Assembly: GCA_023105745.1 (NCBI GenBank)
Contig: JALGQZ010000001.1
Location: 49,413,662-49,477,661, forward strand
Length of the DNA stretch: 64,000 bases
From: Austropuccinia psidii
Taxonomy: Eukaryota > Basidiomycota > Pucciniomycetes > Pucciniales > Sphaerophragmiaceae
Reading direction: 5' to 3'
The stretch's first letter is position 1, and each line of letters starts with the position of its first letter. The notes under the pieces are model-generated. The model had not been told where the DNA came from and searched no databases. It was given only the letters and a program-made list of their open reading frames with translations. This document shows, in pieces, positions 23,579 through 35,685 of the stretch. A program made the translations under genes and the position numbers.

Positions 23579-24764
23579 TGAAGTCTCAAATAGTAAATGT
23601 CAATAGAAAAGATGAGCCAGAAGAAAAAAAATCAAAAATGGGGTTTTGATGATGTCATAAGATCCTTTTTTATGCTTTTTAAAGACATTCTAACCTATCA
23701 GAATAAACTGTCCAAATTTCTTTAGCATGAAAAACTTCAAATTCATCAAGGATTGCAGTTTAGTCTTGACAATTATCATTTATGATCATTCACTCTAATC
23801 TTAATTCAAGTTTAACAGTTAAATAAAATACTCATCTGTTTGATATTAATATTTTATGATTAAATCCATTAGAATCGGCTAAAATACATCATTTTCCAAG
23901 CTTATGATGTCATCAAGTTAGCTTCACAGTGATAACTCTGAAAAATGGTGTAATAATGAGATAAAAAGGTTTGATAATGATGTAATCATCACCACACATT
24001 TAAATACTGATCAATTCCAGTGGATTAAACCAGTAAACATCTATTAAGCTGCTTATGGCCACCAGAAATAAGGATCTTTACTATAAAAAAATAAAAGGTC
24101 AATTCTTTATTATTTATATGTGAAACTATTATTTTATTAAAGACCCAGATATCCACTTTTTAGTAATCAATATCTTTGACATTATAAATCCAATATCTTA
24201 TTTTTTTTCTTAAATTCTCTTTAAAAAGCTCCAAATCCATGTAAAGCTTGTCAAATCTGTAATTCTCTAAATTTTTATCTTAAATAAAATTTAAATAAGT
24301 TGTATTTATATTCATAGCCCTGAAATAAATCAATATTATTATCTTAAGTTTTTGAATGAGGTTCTTCTCTCTTATTAAAATCTTTTTTCTCTTTACTTTA
24401 ATTTTTAATAACTCTTTTGTTAAGATAAATAGTATTTATATCAATATTCATGTTTAATATTATTGGGATTTTTTTTATAAATTTTTTTCAATATTATAAA
24501 AATTCTCTTTACTCATTTATTAGCTGTTGGTATCAATGATAAAATTGCATTAATGTATTAGTTATTAAATATTAATATATTTATTTTATTATATTTTTCT
24601 TATAATGTAATTTATATCTTTCTTATATATTCAAATAATATAAATAATCTTGCACCATATTTGTAATTATTTTTAATCTTATTATTTGCTATATTAGAAC
24701 ATTCCAAGTAAAATAAGTAAAATATAAGGAATTTTTCCTTATTGTTTCATAGTCAAACCTCACA

Positions 24765-25490
24765 AGATTTCAAGAACCAACTTGAGGTGTGGATATAGCT
24801 CTTTAATTCCCAATATTGCAAATCTTCTGCACCCAAATCTTGTTCAGGTAGAAGTATTTAATGGAAAAGCCTCAATAGCTTTGTAAGAAAGGAAACACCA
24901 AAATCACTCCTATGAAACTCTTTCATAAAAAACAACAATACACTGAATATTCATGGTTTTACCAGAAAGAAACTCTTATAAGCAGGAATGAATCTCTAAT
25001 TCTTTGATGCCGTGAGACTTCCATGAAGTAAAAGAGTTCTTTCATGTTCCTGTCTTCATTTGAAAAACGATCTATGATATTATTTGAGAACTAATACTTA
25101 ATCCATGAATGGCTCTGAAGTATTTTCCTATCATCCAATTCTCATTTTCAAATAAGAGTTGAACATTAGCTCTTCTTATAAGAAAGATTTTACAACCTTA
25201 ATAACTTAGTTTATCCTTACTGTTTTGTAATGAGAATAATAATTTATAGAAGTGGAGGTTTGACTCTTTCTGAATTTCACATTCACAAACTAGGTTTGTT
25301 AGGTTATTTTTTTATTTTTTCCCTTATTTCACACCTACTTAACTTCATAAAGCTTGAAGGTATGTATTTCACTCCTTCTTTTCTGCCATTTTTATGTTCT
25401 TTTCAAATTTCATGCTTGTACTTTGGATTTGACTTACACATAGACATAATTTGTGCCATAATTGGAGAGCACCTGAGAAATATATTATTA
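24765..25490. other. Unassigned AT-rich sequence
   Basis: Lies between the end of the TE-1 LTR and a relict LTR. I see no coding frame with recognisable motifs; the open stretch at 25230-25571 has no domain. It may be the internal leader of the decayed TE-4 element, since it abuts that LTR on its internal side, or old host DNA. Confidence 0.4.
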
Positions 25491-27760
25491 CAGGGGCTCT
25501 TGGGGAAATTTCATGTGGCCAGTCACTCAGTAATCAAGGAGCTCATTTCAAAGAGTGCAAGACAATATTGAAAGAAGTTCAATTCAATGTCAAAGAGCAA
25601 GCTGACTAAGTCCTCACTGAACATTTCAACCTGTCAAAAGGAGAGAAAATCTTAGTTGGAGATATTACCACCAATCTCCAATGAAAACTCAAAGAAGGGG
25701 TAAATATGACTGACTTGATTGATAATTTCAGTGTGTACTAGAAAGATGAGAGAAAATAAAGGTCAGTGTGAGCCTTGAGGTATATTTTACATACCCAAAT
25801 AGGCCACAATTATTCTAAAAATAAATTTTGAATTATGCATAACTCATAAGTCATGCATATATCCAAAATTCATCATTTTTGATTTCAGAAAAGATGAATA
25901 ACTTTTTATTGAGTAGGTAAATCCATGGATTTAAGGCCAGATTTGGATTCTAAACTAAAATTCACCTAGGGTAGCTCCATAGAGTGAATAAGCTCAAATT
26001 AACTCTTTGAGGTGGTAAAATAGAAAATACTTCAATACCACATCATCAATACCACATAAAAGATCCGTGAAAATTTTTGTTTTTCTTAAACTCACGCCAA
26101 AATAATGGGAAAGTGAGAAATCCCATGTTACATATACACTAAGAATAGTGTTATGCATGTTTTGAGCACTTAATATCATGGTATTCTTACATGGACCTTT
26201 GGTACACCCATAATGGATATCTCACTTTAAGCTTAAATTTTTATTTTGACGTGAAAAATAAGCAAAGGGGTACAAAAGACATCAAAGAGAGCCAGGGTAC
26301 CCAACTTCTGAGACCTCAGAGGCGTGGAAAGCTCCAAAGCTTGGATCCATGGCTGATCTTAGCCTAATTGGTAAACTAAAACCTTTTGGGAACTTGGTTA
26401 CCAGGTTACAACTACCGTAAATCTTAAGAAAATAGCAAATAACCTGCTATTTTGACGTGCCAAGGAGGTAAAAAGGTACTTAGACTCCTGTAACCATGTC
26501 AATTTTTAATGACTTTCCATGGATAAACCCCAAAAAGAGTAATTAAAACCCTTTTTGGACTTGTATCCATTGATTTATCTCATAGCAACCAGTGAAACAC
26601 TTATATTTTCAATTCTACGTAGAAATGAGGTAAAAACTTCAAAATTCACTCACAATACAATTCTTAATGAGTCTTTCTGAAGCTTTCAGGACTAATAGAG
26701 AACTGTATTATCTATGGTACAACCAAAAAGAATTACAGTTATACTAGTAAAATTAAACGTTTTACCTACAGTCCATTTTTGACTATTCTACGTGAAACAC
26801 TGAATCTTCAAAAATTCACAGTAATTACATCCAATGATGAAATTGGCAATAACATTGATAACTTTGAGAAATCAATGATTATTTTGGAATAAAATAAGAT
26901 TTACAGATGTTACTCCTTTTATTCTTAACCATATTGGGGTTGGTAGTCACATAAAACCATTAATTAAGTAATTATGATAATCTTACATGACAACAGATGA
27001 TGCAATCAATAATCCAAAAGGGTTTATTGTTTTCTCACTCAGTTGTTTTTAAGTTTGCTCCATGGCATGCCTCTGTGAGCTATTGTTGACTTAAAAGAGG
27101 CCTCCTCTTGCTGTTTTTTCCACATCATCATCTTATTATCATTTATATCATTGTTACCAACAACTAAGTGCTAGTTAAAGCTATTGTTAAGTGTTTTAAT
27201 TCTTTCAGAATCAATCAGAAAGATCTGAAATAATAGAATCCAACTATATATTGTTGTAATACTCTTATAAATTCATTTTCATCCTTTAAATCCACAATTC
27301 TATGTCAAATCTCCCTATCTTATCTTTCAATAAGTTCTTTGAAATATTAGTGAGTGATTTATCTTTAATTCTTAAAGTGGTTCTCTAAAATTAGTTTTCT
27401 TCAAGAATTACCATTATAATTATTCTTGCAAAAGATAATTATATATTAAAATAATTTTATTATTTTAATAAAAAGAAGTTTTATTATTCAAATCTTCTTG
27501 TAATTTATTCTTGTAGAAAATTGCTTGCTCACTGTTAAAATCACTAGTATTGTTTAACACGTGAACGAAATGATTCTTTAATTATTTAATTGTGGTGATA
27601 ATAACATTTTGTTATTATATTTCATAAGAACAGTCATAGTACTGCTGATTAATAGTAATATTATCACCAGTTTCATAGACACTTCTTACAGTAAGAATAA
27701 ACTTTGGTAAATGAGTTGACAGAGTTGAAGACCCCTGGGGTAAAAAAAAGATTTGTATAT
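25491..27760 (-). repeat. TE-4: relict lineage B LTR, split by a solo LTR
   Basis: Blocks 25491-25761 and 27691-about 27760 resemble, on the minus strand, the end of the TE-9 and TE-12 LTRs: the CAGGGGCTCTTGG end, AATCAAGGAGCTCA, TTTCAACCTGTCA, and beyond the solo LTR the CCCCTGGGG hairpin region. Heavily decayed. The limit on the right is uncertain. Confidence 0.6.
25767..27690 (+). repeat. TE-5: solo LTR of the TE-7/TE-11 family
   Basis: About 1.92 kb from TGTGAGCC to CTTACA, in + orientation, with no internal sequence on either side. It matches the LTRs of TE-7 and TE-11 along its length. Flanks are GTCAG (25762-25766) and GTAAG (27691-27695), a 4/5 match that fits an aged target duplication. 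Such solo LTRs arise by recombination between the two LTRs of a full element. Confidence 0.88.
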
Positions 27761-29624
27761 TGGAAATTTTCAGGGCTTGAAAACTTCATACTTGAGGCTT
27801 GAGCTATATGGAGTCCTTTGAGCTATGTTTATTCCTTTGGGAAAATGAAACCTGCCATATGGGGAAATGACCTTTAATACAAAACATTCCAAGATTCTGT
27901 TGGTGAAATAAATGCTTCTATGAAGTAAGATTCACTTGAATTGATGTGGTTTCCTGCTTGGATTCATGGATATTTGACACTTGACAGCTCATTAGGTAAC
28001 TACATCTTGAAGTTCCTTTTGAAGATCTCTTTACAGTATCCCCTTGGACAGATACTTCATAAATGAGCTTACCAATACCTGATTTTACACAGGTCTTAGT
28101 TCCCTGAAGTGGCCCTCATTAAGTCTAATTAACTACCCGATTGAGGATAACTTGATGTCCATGAACCTTCCCCACAAAACTTCCTTGCAGATATGTAAGG
28201 TATTTTGGATGAAAAAATTTGGGCTTCAATGCCGCACCATTGGCTATTTACAACTTTAAATATGACTGTGACATGGATAAAAAGTATTAAAAACATTTCA
28301 TTATAAATTAAAAGGGCTTTAACAATGCGAATTAGTGGTGGTGAGCACGGTTGAAAGCGCTGGTTTCAGCTTTATTCGTTGGGTTACAATAATAAAAGAC
28401 TACAATACTAAAGTTTATAGTATAACCTGATTCTTTTCCAAGAGTATAACTGTTTTTGACAGTTGTACTACGTAATAATTCAAGAGAAGGATGGGGATTC
28501 CTTTTCTGCCAGTGAAAAGGCCTCCTTTTATCCTGAAATGGGGTGAAAAGGCTGCTAGGCTTTTTCATGTAGAGGAAGTGAAGATTTTTCACTCCCCAGG
28601 ACAGACTTGTGGTTTGCAAAAGGCCTTTATAGCCTTTATTGGGCTCAGATGTGGCTTTTAAACCACATCTGGGCAGTTTTCACCAATACAGGGTGAAAAA
28701 CTTCATCTGGGGACCACACAGCCTGATTCTGACGTGTATGACATGTAGAATGTTGTACACAACCTGTATGGGACCCCAGTATTGACTGAACTATGAGTTG
28801 TTGAATTAAAAACAAGCTTCTTTTTCTGTTTGACACCTCATAATCATGGCTGTGGGATATTATCCCATGGTAAGTCTGTGATGGCCAAACTGTGTGATTT
28901 TGACTTAAAACAGCTATACCTTTGTCAGTTTTTGAGATATCAACCTCAAGATTTGTTCAGTGTGTATCCCGGTATGTGCTCTACACAATGGAGCCTCATT
29001 TGATATGGTTATCATTAGATATGGCAAAGTTATCCCATGTACAAGATTTTTGTACATATGCGTGTTTTAGGCAAAAAGCTGTATTGGGCTTGTTTGCCTT
29101 ATAACTTTTGTTCTAGATGAGATATGGGGAAATTAATGGCACCATCAAACATCCCCTATTGTTCTATTTCCCAAAAGACCCAACTTTAGGTATCTCACAC
29201 TGAAACGGTAGAAGTTAGATGAGAGATGGATATTTTATTCACTCTTATTTGGCCTGAATTTGACCATAACTTCTGTAATACTGGGGCTATCTCAGTTTGG
29301 CTGGTTCCATTAGATAGCCCTCGCTTAGAGATTAATTTTTAATACCCATTTGATTCGGTTAAGCCTCTTACTCTGTACTTCAGATGAGAGGTGAAAATTA
29401 AGGTTTCTGCTCAGCAACAACTTTGAGCAGGGATAACTTTGTTATTCTTTGGCCTATGATGATGGAACTTTTATATTTGGAAAGAGGTGAGTTCCCTCTT
29501 TTTTTTGGATACCTTTTGAGCTGATTTGGCTCAGATCCATGTTTTGGTGGTATCTTGGCTCTACCATTGATTTATGGTATTTGGCTGTCATGCTTGTGCT
29601 CTGGTTTTGTGTCAGAGCCTGACA
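27761..29624 (-). repeat. TE-6 3' LTR and unassigned sequence to its left
   Basis: The LTR start is at 29624: read on the minus strand, a purine tract (AGAGGGAGGGTA) is followed by TGTCAGGCTCTGACA, which is itself a perfect 6-bp inverted repeat. The other LTR end could not be located, because no second copy of this LTR is in the window. Everything from about 28330 to 29624 is plausibly LTR; 27761-28330 is unassigned. No domain was recognised in its short frames. Confidence 0.5.
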
Positions 29625-30625
29625 TACCCTCCCTCTAAAAAAGCCTCATCATTGATGAGACTGTTCAGTCCTCCTAGACGCTCTGAATCTCCTCAAATGA
29701 AGGTCCCCATCTGTTATGGCATCTTCTGGAAACCATTTGTCCTTATCAGCTGTCTGGTTCTTGAATCTGACTAAGTACTGTCTCTGATCCTTACCATTAG
29801 GTCTGGTCTTCATGGCCTTGATGATTTTCTTCACTGGTACAGGCGAATCCTCCACCTCCACTATTTCTGGTGGTGTGGGAGTCTTCTTCCTGCAGGGGAA
29901 TTTATCCTCCTCTGTCTGGAAGTATGGCTTGACTAAACTAACTGCAAAGACTGGGTGTTTCCTGGAAAACGCCTCTGTTAGTTTGACTTCCACTGCATTT
30001 TTCCCTATCAATTTAATGATAGTGAAGGGACCTACAAATGAGTCTCTCATTTTCTTAGGTCCTTTGAGATTATTGAAGTTCAAAGTAGACATTAACACTT
30101 GATCCCCTTGTTTAAAGTCAGGTTCCATGTGTGATTTGTCCCACCTCTTCTTGTTATATTCTTTTGCCTCAGCTAAGCATTTGGAAGCTGTGTAACCAGC
30201 TATCTTCCACATTTAATGGAAATCTTTGGCTGTGGGGTGGATGGTCAGAAGGTTTTTCCTCAAGTGATCCACACGCAATAGGGGATTCCACCATTTTTCT
30301 ACCAGGGAAGGCATTTTTCCTTTGGTAGAATGCTGACTTGTGTTATATGCCAGTTGGACTGCTGGTAGAAGGGTAATCCAGTCATGGGTGTAACCTTCAT
30401 GGTCCTTATATTCCATGCCATAGGCACAGAATCTTCTAAGGATGTCCTCCATTGTCTGGATCATCCTCTCAACTAGTCTATCTGTTTGTGGATGGTAAGC
30501 TGTAGAAAAAGCAAGTTCAGTACCCTATCACTGATTATGATCTTAGGGACTCCATAGGTGGATATGATGTTGTTCCATAATAACAGAACAGTATCCATGG
30601 CTGCATTCTGGTGTACTCATATATG
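29625..30625 (-). pseudogene. TE-6 integrase core and chromodomain
   Basis: Diverged relative of the lineage A integrase. A core fragment is joined directly to RT sequence near 30620. Then come MIQTMEDILRRFCAYGMEY (catalytic Glu region just upstream), LAYNTSQHSTKGK, the GPF module (DSFVGPFTIIKL) and a chromodomain-like end (RQYLVRFKN...DKWFPEDAI). Stops lie near 30210 and 30465, with frame changes near 30530. The chromodomain end at 29649 is intact. Confidence 0.85.
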
Positions 30626-31643
30626 CCCATATGGCATATGATTCTGAGTAGTTTCATGGAGTTAGGTTTAACTCCATTGTGGTGGAAGCCTTTCATACAA
30701 TCCATTTTGCTTATGTATGTGGCTTTTTCAAGTTTGTCTAATGCATGAGGTATCCTGGGTATAGGGTCCCTGTCAGCTTTGGTGTAGTTATTCAGAGCTC
30801 TGAAATCTCCAAACAGCCTAGACTTGCCATCATGCCAGGAAATTGGGACAGGAGTGGTAATTTCCACTATTTCATTGTGTCCAATCTTTCTGATGACATC
30901 CATGTCCAGGAGCTCATTGATATGTCTTTCAATTTCCTTCCTGGTTTCCAGACTTTCTGGGTAAGGAGGTCTCCTGAGAATGGGTGGATAAGGTCTTTCC
31001 ACATCCAGATATAGTTTTATATCATGGCCTCTGACCTTGTCTAATGGTTCTTAACCAATGGAAAATGCTGGTCTATTCTTTTGCAGCATTTTTAGTAAAC
31101 TTAGTTTTTCTTTACTGGTGAGGGTAGTGCTAAACTGTCCCTCTCTGAATTCATTCAGTAGTTCTTCCAGTGGATCTTGGGCAGATACTTGGTATATATC
31201 AAGTCAAATTTTTTTTTCCTTGTTGGTACCAATGGTAATGTACCTGTTTTTACAGTTGCAAATGTCAATGCCATACATGCTCTGGTAATCTGTCCCCAGC
31301 AAGAACCCTTGGATGTGGGACTCATAAAGCATTACAAACTATGGATTGAGTCTGATATTACCCTTCCTGTGGTGTATAATTATCTCTTTGATAATTGTCC
31401 CAATTGAAGTCATCTTGCCTGAAGCACTTTTGAAGTTCTTTGCCTTGGTGGGCAAGAGCTGGTTTTCCCAATTTGGGAAGTGGGTATCCAGATAATTTCC
31501 AGCCATTATGGAGAAGTGTGCTCCACTGTCAATTATCAATGGATGTTGAGCATTGTCAATACAAACAGTCACTTTTGTGGGTGTTCGATGTATGTATGCC
31601 ATTCCTTTGGTTGGTGTGACTAGGAATGTTTTTGCATCCTGTG
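30620..31643 (-). pseudogene. TE-6 protease and RT N-terminal half
   Basis: Protease active site LIIDSGAHFSIMAG (DSG form, near 31540), a decayed linker with stops, then RT from ERPYPPILRRPPYPES through SRLFGDFRALNNYTKAD and ISKMDCMKGFHHN to IYEYTRM. There the sequence jumps to integrase, so the RT palm with its YxDD box, all of RNase H and the integrase zinc domain are deleted. TE-7 is inserted immediately upstream, inside the sequence encoding CKHTQDAKTF. Confidence 0.85.
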
Positions 31644-33566
31644 TGTAAGATGTGACTATGAAGCTGATGATAATATCACTATTAATCAACAGTACTGTGT
31701 CTGTTGTTATGAAATATAATAATAAAATATTATTATAACCACAATCAAATAATTAAAGAATTATTTCTTTCACGTGTTAAGCACTACTAGTGACTTTAAC
31801 AGTGAGAAAGTAATTGTCTACTAGAATCAATTACAAGAAGATTTTAATAATAAAACTTCTTTTATTAAAATAAGAAAATTATTTTAATCTATAATTATCT
31901 TTTGCAAGAATAATTATAATGATAATTCTTGAAGAAAACTAATTTGAGAGAAAAACTGTAAGAATTAAAGATAAATCACTCACTAATATTTCAAAGAACT
32001 TATTGAAAGATAAGATAGGGAGATTTGACATAGAATTGTGGATTTAAAGGATCAAAATGGACTTATAACAGTATCAAAACAATATATAGTTGGATTCTAT
32101 GATTTCACGTCTTTCTGATTGATTCTGAACGATTGAAAACACATAAGAATAGCTGTAACTAATACTTACATGTTGGGAATAATGATTTAAATGATAATAA
32201 GATGATGATGTGGAAAAAAAAGCAAGAGGAGGCTTCTTTTAAGTCAAAACAGCTCATAGAGGCATGCCATGGAGCGTACTGAAAACCCAGTGGGTGAGAA
32301 AACAATAAACCTTTTTGGATTATTGATTGCATCATCTGTAGTCACGTGAGCTTATCATAATTACTTAATTGATGCTTTTACATGACTAACAACCCCAATA
32401 TGGTTAAAAATAAAAGGAGTAACATCTGTAAATATTCTTTTATTCCAAAATAATCATTGATTTCTCAAAGGTATCAATGTTATTTCCAATTTCATCACAG
32501 GATGTAATTACTGTGAATTTTTGAAGATTCAGTGTTTCACGTAGAATAGTCAAAAATGGACTGTAGGTAAAACTTTTAATTTTACCAGTATAACTGTAAT
32601 TCTTTTTGGTTGTACCATAGATAATGCGGTTCTCTATTAGTCCTGAAAGTTTCAGAAAGACTCATTAAGAATTGTATTTTTAGTGAATTTTTGAAGTTTT
32701 TAGCTCATTTCTACGTAGAATTGCAAATATCAGTGTTTCACTGGTTGCTATGAGATAAATCAATGGATACAAGTCCAAAAAGGGTTTTAATTACTCTTTT
32801 TGGGGTTTATCCATGGAAATTCATTAAAAATTGACATGGTTACAGGAGGCTAAGTAGCTCTTTACCTCCTTGGCACGTCAAAAAAGCAGGTTATTTGCTA
32901 TTTTCTTAAGATTTACTGTAGTTGTAACCTGGTAACCAAGTTCCCAAAAGGTTTTAGTTTGCCAATTAGGCTAAGATCAGCCATGGATCCAAGCTTTTGA
33001 GCTTTACACGCCTCTGAGGTCTCAGAAGTTGGGTATCCTGGCTCTCCTCGATGTCTTTTGTACCCCTTTGCTTATTTTTCACGTCAAAATAGAAATTTAA
33101 GCTTAAAGTGAGATATCCACTATGGGTGTACCAAAAGTCCATGTAAGAATACCATGATATTAAGTGCTCAAAAAATGCATAACACTATTCTTAGTGTATA
33201 TGTAACATGGGATTTCTCACTTTCCCATTATTTTGGCATGAATTTAAGAAAAACAAAAATTTTCACGGATCTTTTATGTGGTATTGATGATGTGGTATTG
33301 AAATATTTTCTATTTTACCACCTCAAAGAGTTAATTTGAGCTTATTCACTCTATGGAGCTACCCTAGGTCAATTTTAGTGTATAATCCAAATCTGGCCTT
33401 AAATCCATGGATTTACTTACTCAATAAAAAGTTTTTCATCCTTTCTGAAATCAAAAATGATGAATTTTGGATATATGAATGACTTATGAGTTATGCGTAA
33501 TTTAAAATTTCTTTTTAAGATAATTGTGGCCTATTTGGGTATGTAAAATATACCTCAAGGCTCACA
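31644..33566 (-). repeat. TE-7 3' LTR
   Basis: 1923 bp from TGTAAGATG to CTCACA in + coordinates, the family shared with TE-5, TE-8 and TE-11. The + strand open frame at 33154-33339 recurs in other copies (see findings). Confidence 0.92.
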
Positions 33567-33711
33567 TTCCCTCCCACCAAAAAATAAAATTGTACTACAA
33601 TTTTATCAATGATAGAAATAATAAAAACCCCCAAAAAGGGGGTTAATTTCCACCGTCCAACCTCTTTACATTACTCAGATCAAGTAATTCAAAGCAAATT
33701 TTTAGACATAT

Positions 33712-34680
33712 TCAGGATTGTGGCCTTCTTTCATGTCTAAATCTTCTCAAGAGTTTACCTGAGTCAGGTATATCTGATTCTGCCAGCCATTCATCTTCAT
33801 GTACTGGATTTCTATATCTGAGAAGATATTCTCTCTGATTTTTACCCCTAAGTCTCCTTTCTTTAATGACTTTCTTTATCTTTTTGTCTTCATTCTGTTC
33901 CGCTGGTGGTTCCACTGGAAGGACAGTCAAAGGAGTTGGGTTCCTTAGAGGAAACAATTCTTTATCAGCTGGTTGATAATGTTTTATCAAGCTGACTGGA
34001 AAGGTGGGGTGTTTATTTTCCAATTCACCACTCAATTCCACTTGAACTGCATTGGTTCCATGTAAAGCAACAATAACAAAAGGTCCTACATAAGAATCTT
34101 TAAGTTTCTTTGGGCCTTTGATATTATTAAAATTCAAGGTTGAAACTAAAACTAAGTCCCCTAATTTGAAGTCTGGTACTTTATGACTCTTGTCCCACTT
34201 CTGCTTTGCATAATCAAAAGCATCATCCATACTTTGTTTTGCATGGTGTTTTACTTTATCAAGAATTATCTTGAAGCTGGAAGCTGGAGGATGAATGTCA
34301 ATCAAGTCGTTCCTCAGTGTGTCTGCTGGGAGTCTTGGATTCCATCCCTTTTCTAACATAGCAGGAGTTTGTCCTGTGGAAGAATGGACTGATGTCTTGT
34401 ATGCCAATTCTAATGCAGGTATCAGAGTGCACTATTCATGGGTAAAGCCATCTGAGTCTTTGAATTCTAATCCATAAGCACAAAATCTCCTGATCATGTC
34501 TTCCAAAGTTTGAATCATCCTCTCTGCTATCCCATCTGTTTGAGGGTGATATGCTGTAGAGAATGATAACTTAGTCCCAAACAATCTTTGAAGATTGGTC
34601 CAAAGTGCAGATGTGAACTTGGGATCTCTGTCACTTATGATATTCTTAAATAACCCTGTATGAGAAATAACTCTACTCTA
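33712..34680 (-). pseudogene. TE-7 integrase core and chromodomain
   Basis: Integrase from [12 protein letters not shown] through the Glu-bearing [10 protein letters not shown] region to the GPF module (SYVGPFVIVAL) and chromodomain-like tail (REYLLRYRN...DEWLAESDI). Two Trp codons have become TAG: complement at 34678-34680 (DTAxxxW) and at 34432-34434 (FTHxWCTL). Both stops occur at the same codons in TE-11. The C-terminal 231 residues are uninterrupted. Confidence 0.9.
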
Positions 34681-35685
34681 TAAAAGAAGAGCTGTATCCA
34701 TAGCAGTGTCATCTTTATGACATGGTAAGAATATGGGAATTTTGCTATATCTTTCTACAATGACTAAACAAGAATTATAACTTTTGTCACCACTTGGAGG
34801 AAGTGCTGTGACCCAATCCATGTGAACAACTTCCCATGGGGATTTTGGTTCTTGAATATGGATCATAAGTCCAAATTTCTTGCCTTTACTCCTGTTTTCT
34901 TTTTGGCATCTGTCACAGGTATGGCAATATTCAATGGTTTCTTTTCTTGAAGATGGCCACCATGCACAGTTCTTTACTTTTTCAAGTGTTCTGTCCTCTG
35001 ACAGGTGTCCAGAGTAGATGCTATCATGGCATTCATGAAGAATTGTATTGATAAGAAATCTGCTGCATAATGTTATTACACAAGAATGTTTGGTTCTGTG
35101 GTAAATAATCCCATCAAACAAGTGAAATCTCCCTTCAGAATAGGAATTTCTCCAAACTTCATCTAGTGCATTGACAAAAGATGTATCTTTGCAGTCTTTA
35201 TCTAACGAAGAAGTCAAGATATGGCAATTATTGTCTTGCTTATAAGATTCTCTGACCTCTTCAAAGAATTCAGTCCCAATATCAGTCATATTAATCCCTT
35301 CAATTGGAATCTGTGGTTCAGCTTCCAAGGGTACATAAGCTGGGTTATCAGGAGTGTTGGCTAATGCCCACCTGCTAAGTCCATCAGCATTCTTGTGAAT
35401 GTTTCCTGCTTTGTGGACTGTAGTCATGTTGCCTCTATGTTCCTGAATGGCTATTTGCCATCTCAACATGTGTCTGTTGGGAGTTTTCATGTTAAGAAGT
35501 GATTTTACTGCATTACAGTCATTTATCACTTCAAAAAAACTGCCATCAAGATAATAGTGTAATTTCTCAAGTGCCCATACCAAACATAAGCACTCCATTT
35601 GGCTTGCACCATATCTGGCTTCTGTTGGTTTGATTTTCCTTGAGATGTAACAAACTGGTCCTTATGTAGGTTTGTCATCAATAAT
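34681..35685 (-). pseudogene. TE-7 RNase H and integrase zinc domain
   Basis: RNase H second half ([37 protein letters not shown]) followed by the HHCC domain ([16 protein letters not shown]...CHTCDRC) and the first integrase Asp (MDWVTALPP). Two private stops lie just before it, near 35660 and 35690; TE-11 is open at both places. The conserved TD of the RNase H active site reads ND. Confidence 0.88.

Larger units (their letters stand above)
14190..24764 (+). repeat. TE-1 3' LTR, split by TE-3
   Basis: Two blocks, 14190-14754 and 23584-24764, read as one decayed copy of the TE-2-type LTR in + orientation. It begins TTTGAGCC (for TGTGAGCC) and ends TTCATAGTCAAACCTCACA at 24764. The TE-3 target duplication TGAAG separates the blocks. 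The LTR reading is continuous across the insertion (CCTATGAAATCTTG...TGAAG then AAAAGATGAGCC). It is shorter and far more diverged than the TE-2 LTR, which fits TE-1 being the oldest layer. Confidence 0.85.

Noticed and set aside
25230..25571. 113-residue + strand frame as a host gene
   Set aside because: No domain, overlaps relict LTR sequence at its end, low-complexity Phe/Leu content.
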